This document shows positions 16,815 to 24,472 of a stretch of 44,754 bases of DNA, piece by piece. Source of the DNA: an uncultured Pirellulaceae bacterium (GTDB lineage Bacteria; Planctomycetota; Planctomycetia; Pirellulales; Pirellulaceae); the NCBI GenBank assembly GCA_938040995.1, contig CALHZT010000108.1:1-44754 (forward strand), in the 5' to 3' direction. The position numbers and the translations under genes are program-made. Every line of letters starts with the position of its first letter. The stretch's first letter is position 1. The notes under the pieces were generated by a model. That model was given only the letters and a program-made list of their open reading frames with translations, was not told the origin of the DNA and ran no database searches.

Positions 16815-17453
16815 ATGGTTAAATGGCACTGTATTGTTTCGCAACCTTTCGCGGAAAACACCTATATAGCAACAGTCGCCGGTAGAAGTGACTGTCTGGT
16901 TATCGATCCCGGATTCGAACCGGACAAGGTATTTCAATCGCTCGAATCCGAAGACCTCGTGCCATCCGCGATTCTTAACACGCACGGTCATAGCGATCAT
17001 ATTGCCGGCAATGCTGCGCTGAAAGAACGCTGGCCGACGGCTCCGCTGGTGATCGGGCATGGGGATGCGAACAAACTTACAGATCCTGAATTGAATCTTT
17101 CCGCCACCTACGGGTTGCCGATGGTGAGCCCACCGGCTGATTCGATGCTGGCAGCAGGGGACGTTTTCGCCGATGCCGGTTTGGAATTCGAAGTCCGTGA
17201 AACACCGGGCCACTCACCGGGGCACATCGTGTTCATCTGCAAGCAGCATGACCCGTGGGTTGTGTTCGGCGGCGATGTACTCTTTCGCGGAAGCATTGGC
17301 CGAACCGACTTTCCGGACGGCAACCACGAACACCTGATAACAGCCGTTCGCGAGCAATTGTTCACACTTCCCGATACCACGATCGTCCTGCCGGGCCACG
17401 GCCCATCTACGACAGTCGGCGAAGAGAAAGCCACCAATCCCTTCTTTGCCTGA
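16815..17453 (+). CDS. MBL-fold metallo-hydrolase (glyoxalase II-like)
   Basis: A 212-residue metallo-beta-lactamase fold hydrolase. The metal motif THGHSDH is at 56-62; other ligands are in ETPGHSPGH, GGDVLFRGSIGRTD and LPGHGP. This pattern is that of hydroxyacylglutathione hydrolase-like proteins acting on thioesters, though short stand-alone members often have other substrates. The start is set at ATG 16815 (MVKWHCIVSQPF), where homology begins; the upstream frame to 16500 is not coding in type. Cytoplasmic. Confidence 0.85.
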   Translation: MVKWHCIVSQPFAENTYIATVAGRSDCLVIDPGFEPDKVFQSLESEDLVPSAILNTHGHSDHIAGNAALKERWPTAPLVIGHGDANKLTDPELNLSATYGLPMVSPPADSMLAAGDVFADAGLEFEVRETPGHSPGHIVFICKQHDPWVVFGGDVLFRGSIGRTDFPDGNHEHLITAVREQLFTLPDTTIVLPGHGPSTTVGEEKATNPFFA

Positions 17454-17853
17454 TAAGTGGCAGGTTCAAGATTCGTTTTTCAAGAACGAAGCAACACAAG
17501 TTGTGCGCTGATGGGCGACTGTTCGTGCCCGGAACCGATCAAGAAGAGAAACAGCCGTCAACAGATGACTCGACCGAATTGCGACTGGTACGAAAAAACT
17601 GCAAGCGAATCTGGATTTCATGCCGTCCAACAAGAATCGGCCAAGAATTTCCATGCCAGAAAAAGCAGCGAAAAAAACGCCTGCGGAATGAGCTGGATCC
17701 GGCAGATCACTTGAGTCTTGACATTGCAAAAGGTCGGGATTCTACTGGACTTGCGCTCGATGAACCATTGCGAGCGAGTTAACGTAATACTTGCTACGGT
17801 GTGTTGCGCCGCAAAACGTTCGGGAAATCAGAGAAGTAAGGAATTTGATAGCG
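17454..17853. other. Intergenic stretch, nothing recognised
   Basis: About 400 bp without a supported gene. An 85-codon frame (17457-17714) has no recognisable domain, no signal peptide and no ribosome binding site. No repeats shared with other parts of the window were seen. Confidence 0.5.
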
Positions 17854-18429
17854 ATGAAACATATACGACTCACAATGTTCGCCGTGCTTGTAGTTTTCGG
17901 CTTCCAGGCCGTACAGCCAGCGTCGGCGTTGCCGGAATTCAAGAAGGCGTTCCTCGCCAAGTATGGCGACAAAGAGAAGAAGCCCGATTTTACGAAGGCT
18001 ATTCGCAAGGCTGGCTGCGAAGTTTGTCACATCAAGGGTGAGAAGGACCGGCACAAGAAGAATGAGTACGGCAAAGCACTCGCCAAGCTAATCAAGGGTG
18101 ACGCCAAGCATCGATTGGAAGATGCGAAGAAAGAGGGCGAAAAGAAGGGCCCTGACGAAGGTATGGCTGCCAAGAAGGCCATGCAGAAAGTGATCCTTGC
18201 GGAATTGGAAGTCGCTTTCAAGGAAGTCGCCGGCATGAAGGGCAAGGACGGTGTGAAGTATGGTGACAATTTGAAAGAAGAAAAATTGCCGACTCCGATC
18301 GTGACCAAAGAAGAGTACGACAAGGCTCACAAAGACGGCGATCACGACAAAGATGGTGACCACGATCACGATGACCACGATCACGATGATGATCATGCCA
18401 AAAAAGAAGGTGAAGACAAAGACGAGTAA
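17854..18429 (+). CDS. Secreted monohaem c-type protein with His/Asp tail
   Basis: A 191-residue exported protein. A signal peptide covers about 1-25 (ending PASA). A single haem c motif, CEVCH, lies at 55-59 in a Lys-rich region, followed by NEYGKALAKLI, typical of small class I cytochrome relatives. The last ~25 residues are built of DGDHDKDGDHDHDDHDHDDDH, written here as a repeat of His and Asp; they should bind divalent metals. The function is unknown; electron transfer or metal handling in the periplasm is an inference. Start at ATG 17854, with AGGA about 12 bp upstream. Ends at a good terminator. Confidence 0.75.
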   Translation: MKHIRLTMFAVLVVFGFQAVQPASALPEFKKAFLAKYGDKEKKPDFTKAIRKAGCEVCHIKGEKDRHKKNEYGKALAKLIKGDAKHRLEDAKKEGEKKGPDEGMAAKKAMQKVILAELEVAFKEVAGMKGKDGVKYGDNLKEEKLPTPIVTKEEYDKAHKDGDHDKDGDHDHDDHDHDDDHAKKEGEDKDE

Positions 18430-18456
18430 GCGTCTTTCGTTTTCATTGCCACCAAC

Positions 18457-18486
18457 AGCCGGGCTGGTTTCAGTCCGGCTTTTTTC
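18457..18486 (+). terminator. Intrinsic terminator after the c-type protein
   Basis: AGCCGGgCTG-GTTT-CAGtCCGGCT followed by six T, 28 bp past the stop codon. Confidence 0.85.
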
Positions 18487-18538
18487 GTGGCGACTCTGGT
18501 ATCTACAGTAACGCTTCGTCGTTGCGGGCGACCTGAAT

Positions 18539-19516
18539 CTAAATCAGCCCGCCCAAGCGAGCCGTCACCAGAATCATTAGCACCACGGTAATGCCGATCG
18601 TTGCTGCGGCCATACGTGCCTGCCAAAGTTTACCTTCGCCCATCGCGACAGCTGCGGATTGATTTAGCGCAACCAGGCTCAACAGGATTCCGCCGAACAG
18701 GCATGCGGCAGCAATGGAATCCTTTCCCATGATGGCGGCTTGTTCAGTCGCCGGTGCGAGGACCACCAGCCAGAGTCCGATCAACAATTGCATGGCGATC
18801 GCGATCGTTGCGAGTAATCCACCCAGTCGCGGTGGGCCGGCGACATAAGCGACTTCTCCGTCTTCGCTGTGTTCGATGATTGTCGAATCGACACCAACAT
18901 GCCCCATCAGCCATGCTCCGACAATTGCCAGCGAAGCGAATCCAAAATGCAAAGTCTTCGCCAGCACTGGTGTTTGAAAAATCAGTCCGCGAAATTCAGC
19001 CGACGTGATTGGCCCAGATGGCACGGCGTCAGTTGAATTCATGGCATCGACCATGACCGTCAGTAGCGGCGGAAAGTGGTACAGCAAATTCGTGACCGCA
19101 AAGATGGCGACGAACCGATGGAAGCAACGTCCAGCCGTCGATTGGGACAGGCGATCCCAGCCCAGCCAGTAGATCAGCATGGCGACGAGGTAAGTCACCA
19201 ATTCCCAGCCGCCCCACCAGACTCGGCTGTAAAAACGCTCGATCACACTGGAATAGTCGCGCTGGCCAGTCGCAGTCGCCATCCAGACCATCATCAGAGC
19301 CAGCAGGCTTCCCGCGATGATCGCGAACACGCAGTTCTTCGCCAGGTTCTTGCCGACGTGGGCCCGCGTTACTCTGTCTGCGGGGCTCGCCCGGCCCCCG
19401 GACCACTCGAGAATCATACATGCAAGTGGTCCGGCTCCAGCCAATTGCATCAGCAACAGATGTCCGATGAGCAGTCCAACAAGTCCAAGGTTCGCGATCA
19501 TTCCTCCATTGTACAT
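18539..19516 (-). CDS. Integral membrane protein, about eight helices
   Basis: Not recognised. About 325 residues with eight hydrophobic stretches spread over the whole length. His and Trp occur near helix ends (LLYHFPPLL, TLHFGFASL, GHLLLMQLAG), which in such proteins can hold haem, but this is only a possibility. It converges on the monohaem c-type gene, so a redox link is conceivable yet not shown. The frame is open to 19588; ATG 19516 (MYNGGMIANLG) is preferred because the extra N-terminal part is polar and unlike the rest. A GGAGG just before Met at 19501 is too close to be ideal. Confidence 0.6.
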   Translation of the reverse strand: MYNGGMIANLGLVGLLIGHLLLMQLAGAGPLACMILEWSGGRASPADRVTRAHVGKNLAKNCVFAIIAGSLLALMMVWMATATGQRDYSSVIERFYSRVWWGGWELVTYLVAMLIYWLGWDRLSQSTAGRCFHRFVAIFAVTNLLYHFPPLLTVMVDAMNSTDAVPSGPITSAEFRGLIFQTPVLAKTLHFGFASLAIVGAWLMGHVGVDSTIIEHSEDGEVAYVAGPPRLGGLLATIAIAMQLLIGLWLVVLAPATEQAAIMGKDSIAAACLFGGILLSLVALNQSAAVAMGEGKLWQARMAAATIGITVVLMILVTARLGGLI

Positions 19517-19615
19517 GGTTGGACTTCGGGCTTTAGCCAGGCTGAAACACCGCCAAAGTCCACAAACAACATGCGTTGACCTTCCCAACGTCGAGAAGTA
19601 TCATTTCTCCAACAA

Positions 19616-19689
<74 letters not shown>

Positions 19690-19699
19690 CTACCGGATA

Positions 19700-19739
19700 C
19701 ATCAAGCCCCGCGGAACACAGCGTTCTTCGGGGTTTTCT
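19700..19739 (+). terminator. Terminator of tRNA-Val
   Basis: CCCCGcgGAAC and GTTCttCGGGG form a stem 14 bp after the tRNA, followed by TTTTCTTT. Confidence 0.75.
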
Positions 19740-19775
19740 TTGTTAAACGGTGATTGCTTCGTCGTCGTTTTCGTT

Positions 19776-19904
19776 TTTTTCGCGTCTTTCGCGGTTCTCC
19801 CAGTCTGGGTGCGCAGTCCTTGCGCTTGTGCTCAGCTATTCAATAAGTCTGGAGTGGGTTGATGGATTTACCGGACAATAACGAACCGCGAAAGACGCGA
19901 AAAA
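19776..19904. repeat. 22-bp inverted repeat pair
   Basis: 19776-19797 (TTTTTCGCGTCTTTCGCGG plus TTC) is exactly complementary to 19883-19904, with 85 bp between. The motif belongs to a type of GCGAAAGACGCG repeat that I recall from other genomes between genes. The rest of the 19740-20074 gap shows nothing else. Confidence 0.75.
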
Positions 19905-20074
19905 GAGAAATCGAACCAGGCGACGAAGGGAAACCTGCTTTGCCGGTAATCGTTTTCGCTCTCTTGGAGAAAAATACTGAGCTTCGCATTCATGCTATTC
20001 CCCAGCAAGTGTTCTGGATCTGAACTCCTTGCTGGAGATTGGGGGTCGTGTTCCCGTGGATGCTTCCGCTCGTG

Positions 20075-20908
20075 CTACCCAAGTGTCGTTGGGCTGTCCG
20101 GGTTTCGACGGCGGCGGTACGTTGCCATGAGCCCGAGGCTTAGCGAAGTCCAGATGATTGCGGCGGATGGTTCGGGGACGGTCGCGGCCAAGGCAGAAAT
20201 TGGAGTACCATTGCCGCCAACCACCATGACACTGTTGAGCACTGTTCCGGTGTTCGGGTCCAATGTATACAGCTGACTGTTTGCATCTGCGGCGTACAGA
20301 AGCTCTCCATCAAACGCCATGCCAGTCAGTATTAAGTCGGGCGCGGGAATCGTGTTGATGACGGCGCCACTGGCAGGATCAAATTCCATAATTTCAGCGA
20401 CATCGTTGTAAAAGTGGCGTCCGAAATCGTCTCCACCCAATGCTCCCGGGATCTGAGGCGTACTGGATGCGACGAATGGCTGAGCGTATGGCCCGTCAAA
20501 TCCCTGTTGTCGTCCGATTCCACTGCCATTGTCGACGACGAAAATTGAATTGCCGTTAGCGCTGTCAAAACTCAGGCCGGCTCGAAATCCGCTGTCTGTT
20601 TCAAGCGTGTGCGTTGAAAGCACGTCACCAGTTTGTGAGTCCAGTCGATAAAGCGGCGATCCACTACCGACAAGGCCTTCCACGAAGAGAAGTGAGGTTC
20701 CGTTTTCTGCGAGCGTCAGGCCGTCAAAGTCACCGCCCACAATGTTGTCGGGAATCGGAAACGCGTCCTGGACAATTCCGGTCGTCGAGTCGACTCTGAC
20801 GATATTCGGGTTCCCAACCTGGACAGCGTAAAGTTCGGCGGCCCAGCCTGTTGTTGCGCATAGACAGGTGCATAACATTGAAAAGAACAAGATTGTTGAT
20901 CGGGTCAC
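20075..20908 (-). CDS. PEP-CTERM sorting-signal protein
   Basis: Secreted 277-residue protein. Signal peptide about 1-24 (GWAAELY). The middle looks like blades of a beta-propeller, with repeated LYAVQVGNPNIVRVD, LYRLDSQTGDVLS, IMEFDPASGAVI and LYTLDPNTGTVL units. The C-terminus has a PEP-CTERM tripartite signal: VPEP, a hydrophobic stretch (SAAIIWTSLSLGLMA) and an Arg cluster (TYRRRR). Such proteins are processed by an exosortase and sent to the cell surface or biofilm matrix; the exosortase is not in the window. The start is GTG at 20908, with GAGGA 7 bp upstream. Confidence 0.85.
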   Translation of the reverse strand: MTRSTILFFSMLCTCLCATTGWAAELYAVQVGNPNIVRVDSTTGIVQDAFPIPDNIVGGDFDGLTLAENGTSLLFVEGLVGSGSPLYRLDSQTGDVLSTHTLETDSGFRAGLSFDSANGNSIFVVDNGSGIGRQQGFDGPYAQPFVASSTPQIPGALGGDDFGRHFYNDVAEIMEFDPASGAVINTIPAPDLILTGMAFDGELLYAADANSQLYTLDPNTGTVLNSVMVVGGNGTPISALAATVPEPSAAIIWTSLSLGLMATYRRRRNPDSPTTLG

Positions 20909-21149
20909 TAGTTCGTCCTCGCTTGAATAAGGTGTAAATCAGAAAGTGTAAATGCATAAAGAAAGCCAGGGCCTGCAATGAGGTCCTGGCTTGAAATTGT
21001 CACTTGGTATTGGCTTGCTCCTGGTGACAAGTTAACAGCATCAGAATGGATTCGCAATCATCTGCCGGTCGATTTGGCAATGGAAGGTTTTTTGCCGGAA
21101 ATTTGTGGTTTTCGTGGTGGTGGAAGGATGCTCACATGGAGACGCAGAG

Positions 21150-21212
21150 ATCTTAGAGCTCAGAGCTCAGATTTCAGATTTCAGATTTGAATTGATTTGA
21201 TTTGATTTGATG
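21150..21212 (+). repeat. AT-rich heptamer tandem repeat
   Basis: Runs of GAGCTCA, CAGATTT and TGATT-type units in the 498-bp gap between the PEP-CTERM gene and the second sulfatase. No gene is seen in that gap. Confidence 0.7.
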
Positions 21213-21236
21213 CAGCATGTTGGAAGAACACGAGAG

Positions 21237-21370
21237 CGTTTTTCACGGTCCCGTAGCGTGGGATTCCGAACGATTCCAGTCCCGTGTCATCAAAAGTCCA
21301 CAGGATTGGAGGCGTTTGGAGGCCCACGCTGCGATTTTGTCGCTACAACAATCTGCGAAAAGCTGAAATT
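21237..21370 (+). repeat. Composite dispersed repeat
   Basis: The first part (GCGTTTTTCACGGTCCCGTAG, TGGGATTCCGA, CCCGTGTCAT) is shared with 23707-23775. The second part (21326-21367) is copy 2 of the CTGCGATTTTG repeat. TCCCGTAG..TGGGA can form a hairpin. Confidence 0.65.
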
Positions 21371-21406
21371 GACACTGATCTTCACTAAAGACAGGCACGC
21401 GTCTGT

Positions 21407-22870
21407 TTACTGGGCGGCTGCATTTTGGATTGAGGGTGACGTTCGTTGGGCGTCTTGTTGTCGATGTTTGAGAAAGCGGGCGTGCAACTGTTTGAGAATG
21501 GCGGGGTTGTCGGCGGCGACGTTGGTTGCTTCTTCGGGATCCGTCTCTAGGTGAAAGAGCTCCCAGTCTTCAAGGTTGGGGACGCCGACTCCGTATTTGA
21601 CAATTTTCCAGTCGCCATGGCGGAGTGCCCAGCGGTTCATCTTTATGTTCCAAACCCAGTAGTGATCACGAGCCGCCAGTTCTCCGTCGTCAAAAATGAC
21701 GGGCGTCAGGTCTACGCCGTCCAGTTTCGTTTCCGTGGCTGGAGTGTGGTCAATCAGCTTCGCGAGGGTTGGGAACCAGTCAACAATATGAACCGTGTCG
21801 TCAATTTTCTTGCGTTCGATGCGGCCCGGCCAATTGGCGAATCCAGGTACGCGAATGCCGCCTTCCCAAACGTCGACTTTTTTGCCTCGCATCGGCAGCG
21901 GCTGATTGAAATCGGTTAGCTTCAGATCGTTCGGATAGGCATCGCCCGCCCAACTTCCCTGCGGGCCATTGTCCGAGGAGAAAAGAATCAAAGTGTTTTC
22001 TCTTTGTCCACTTTGGTCCAGTGCGGTGACGATTTTTCCGATGGCGTCGTCGAGGTGGTGGACGGTGGCGAGAAGCAGTCGTTTTTCGGGATCCTTTTCG
22101 CTTTGGATGATTCCATCCGGATCGTTGAACCATTCGATTTCATCTTCGTTGCGCCATCGCCCAGGGTTGTCGGGATCAAGAGCAGTCGGTTGATCCACGA
22201 ATTTTCCACGTTCGTCGAGCGGGGTGTGAACCGCGTGGAATGGAATGTACAGGAAAAACGGCTTCTCCCGATCTTCGTTGATAATCTTGATGGCTTCGCG
22301 CGTGACCAGGTCCGTTGCATGCTCGCCGTTTTCGCTGCCAGGAATCAAGTGGTCGTCGCGATACCACGTTACGCAAAACTCACCTTCGCGATAACGATGG
22401 TCGTACATCCCGACGGCTCCCGCGAGTGAGCCATAGCTGTGATCAAATCCGAATTTGGCGGGACGATGGTCGAAGGTAGAACCCAGATGCCACTTGCCAC
22501 AGAGATACGTTTTGTACCCTGCGTCGTGCATCATCTGTGAGATAGTTGGTGTGCCGATGGGGAAGGCTGGATTGTTGGATGCCTGAAGAGCGTCTCCGCC
22601 AAAGCGGCTGGGGTAGCGGCCTGTGAGAAGTGCTACGCGTGTGGGCGTGCACTGCGGCATCACGTAATGGTTGGTGAATGTTGCGCCCGTGCTCGCGAGT
22701 TTGTCGAGGTTGGGAGTGTAGGCTTTGGGGTTGTTGTAGCCGATGTCGGCCCAGCCCTGATCGTCGCTGAGAATGACGACGATGTTGGGGCGTTTTTCCT
22801 GAGCGCGGATCGCACCGCAGCAGCAAAATAGCATGAAGAGGGAGTAGAGCAACGTATAACGAGTTTTCAT
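21407..22870 (-). CDS. Secreted sulfatase (arylsulfatase A/B-like)
   Basis: Second type I sulfatase, 487 residues. A signal peptide covers about 1-23 (ending IRAQ). NIVVILSDDQGW gives the metal-binding Asp36/Asp37. CTPTR at 74-78 is the formylglycine signature, with Cys74 the modified residue. GKWHLGS and SSDNGPQGSW match the later active-site blocks. GYNNPKAYTPNLDKLA and the DVWEGGIRVPGF block are typical of arylsulfatase B or GalNAc-4-sulfatase relatives. Only about 25% like the first sulfatase by eye, so not a recent duplicate. Extracellular or periplasmic. Confidence 0.9.
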   Translation of the reverse strand: MKTRYTLLYSLFMLFCCCGAIRAQEKRPNIVVILSDDQGWADIGYNNPKAYTPNLDKLASTGATFTNHYVMPQCTPTRVALLTGRYPSRFGGDALQASNNPAFPIGTPTISQMMHDAGYKTYLCGKWHLGSTFDHRPAKFGFDHSYGSLAGAVGMYDHRYREGEFCVTWYRDDHLIPGSENGEHATDLVTREAIKIINEDREKPFFLYIPFHAVHTPLDERGKFVDQPTALDPDNPGRWRNEDEIEWFNDPDGIIQSEKDPEKRLLLATVHHLDDAIGKIVTALDQSGQRENTLILFSSDNGPQGSWAGDAYPNDLKLTDFNQPLPMRGKKVDVWEGGIRVPGFANWPGRIERKKIDDTVHIVDWFPTLAKLIDHTPATETKLDGVDLTPVIFDDGELAARDHYWVWNIKMNRWALRHGDWKIVKYGVGVPNLEDWELFHLETDPEEATNVAADNPAILKQLHARFLKHRQQDAQRTSPSIQNAAAQ

Positions 22871-23037
22871 GAGAAGTCAGGTTTCTGGTTATTTCGGGGA
22901 AGAGGCAGGTTCGTCCGTTTGTGAATTCCCGTACCGTTTGTTGTTCAATTCGTACTTATCTATTCTTTCTGCCGATTGACGAGTAAGTCGCGTGGCGGAA
23001 TCGCGTCTTTCGTCGCAGTAGTTATGTTTGAGTTTTT

Positions 23038-23174
23038 GTAACCGTTCGCGGATATTGACGTTTCGTCAGGTTCGAGAGGGTCAGGCACAAATTTTCGGCG
23101 TTTGTAGGCAAAGCGAAATAAGTCAGTTTGCCGCCGAAAAATTGAGACAGACCCTTGCCCGCGTGAACGGTTAC
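23038..23174. mobile_element. 137-bp TIR element, copy 2 of 3, with 8-bp target duplication
   Basis: Starts GTAACCGTTCGCG and ends CGTGAACGGTTAC (one mismatch in the 13-bp inverted repeat). It is flanked by exact direct repeats GAGTTTTT at 23030-23037 and 23175-23182. It lies 34 bp before the start codon of the next gene and so displaced whatever was upstream. Confidence 0.92.
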
Positions 23175-23208
23175 GAGTTTTTAACCCGCAAAGTCGAGGA
23201 ACTCCCAA

Positions 23209-23706
23209 ATGCGTAGTGTGCTGTGTGTTTTCATGTCGCTGATGCTCGTCAGCATGGTATCCGCCCAAAGTGGCTCTCGAAACGCGATTCCTTCCGGTAG
23301 CTTTGGAAGCGGTACTCGTGCTCCGGTTCAGAGCTTCCAACCAGCCACCAGTGCTCCGGTTTATTCTCCGCCTGTCACATCGGCTCCAATGTCCAGCCCG
23401 GTGATTTCGAGCTCGGTTCAGAGCTTCCCGGCTCAAGGTACACCAGTTTATAGTTCGGGGCCTGTTTATTCATCGCCTGCGACTTCTTCGTGCCCTAATT
23501 GTTCAAATGCAACGGCTCCGGCTTCTCCGACTTATTCGAGTCCCGCACCGATTTATTCTGCTCCGGTGCAGAGCTACTCGAGCCCAGTGTATTCGAGTCC
23601 GGTGTATTCGGCTCCTGTCCAGAGCTATCCGGTTTATTCACAGCCACGTCGCGTTTACTACAGCCAACCAACGTATTCTTACGGTGGAGGTTGTGGCGGT
23701 TACTAA
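23209..23706 (+). CDS. Secreted Ser/Pro/Tyr-rich low-complexity protein
   Basis: Not a known domain family. Signal peptide about 1-19 (ending SMVSAQ). The mature part is built of short YSSPVYS, APVQSY and TSAPV units rich in Ser, Pro and Tyr, with a CPNC pair in the middle and a Gly/Tyr/Cys end (YGGGCGGY). Such proteins are often structural, surface-exposed and quickly evolving. Start at ATG 23209, with GAGGA 9 bp upstream. The 137-bp mobile element ends 34 bp before the start, so the promoter may lie in or before that element. Confidence 0.65.
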   Translation: MRSVLCVFMSLMLVSMVSAQSGSRNAIPSGSFGSGTRAPVQSFQPATSAPVYSPPVTSAPMSSPVISSSVQSFPAQGTPVYSSGPVYSSPATSSCPNCSNATAPASPTYSSPAPIYSAPVQSYSSPVYSSPVYSAPVQSYPVYSQPRRVYYSQPTYSYGGGCGGY

Positions 23707-23775
23707 CGCGTTTTTCGCAATCCCGTAGTATGGGATTCCGACCCCGTGTCATGAATAGTTCACGGGCTCGGAGGC
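23707..23775 (+). repeat. Dispersed repeat, partial copy
   Basis: GCGTTTTTCGCAATCCCGTAG, TGGGATTCCGA and CCCGTGTCAT match the first half of 21237-21370. Confidence 0.6.
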
Positions 23776-23956
23776 TGGGGTTTTGTGAAGTTGGCTTTGG
23801 AGCGGATTTTACGTTGCTCCAGAAGGGGCAAGAATTTTTGCAGATACGTTGACGCGTATGGCCGCTCCTCCCCGTCGTTGAGGCTCCGACCCTCCTCACG
23901 CGACACGTGGTATGCCCTGCTCGTTCCTCGCATGCCACCACTGTGTCGGAGGAGAG

Positions 23957-24054
23957 TTGCTTGGCGAGGGTTGCTTGGTCAGGGTTGCTTGGTCAGGGTT
24001 GCTTGGGCAGGGTTGCTTGGTCAAGGTTGCTTGGCGAGGGTTGCCTGGTCAGGG
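23957..24054 (+). repeat. 14-bp tandem repeat, seven units
   Basis: Seven units of TTGCTTGGTCAGGG with small changes (GTC/GCG/GGC). Period 14 is twice the heptamer period seen elsewhere. It lies in the 766-bp gap 23707-24472, where no gene is seen. Confidence 0.9.
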
Positions 24055-24147
24055 CGAGCGACTGAGGTCAGGCAAGCGGCTGCAATAGATCTGCGTGAGC
24101 ACAAATGCCACTCAAGATTGAATTTACAACAGCCCACTCGGAGGAAC

Positions 24148-24188
24148 ATGCTGCGATTTTGCCGCTGCAACAATCCGCAAAAAGTTGT
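24148..24188 (+). repeat. Dispersed ~42-bp repeat, copy 3 of 3
   Basis: ATGCTGCGATTTTG..GCTGCAACAATCCGCAAAA, matching the copies near 138 and 21326. Confidence 0.6.
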
Positions 24189-24472
24189 GAAGTACGGCAA
24201 TTACTTTGTGGTTCAATTTGAGCATCGCTTGGCCAGTCTTTTTCCCTCGCTCAAGCATTTAGAAGTTGCACACTTTTTAAATTCGAACGGTCGGCCCCTC
24301 CCTAAATCCCTCCCCACGGCGGAAAAACGACGATTGACTCGCCTTCAATCGTCATTGCAACTCAAACCGACAATATGGCGATCCAATCCGTTTTCCGGGA
24401 GGAGGGACTTCAATTGTCAAAGTGTGCAACTTTAAAACTCACGCAGCGGGTTGGGATTGTGGCCGCAGCGGA

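Noticed and set aside
17457-17714. 85-codon frame as a small gene
   Set aside because: No ribosome binding site, no domain and a composition unlike the neighbouring genes.
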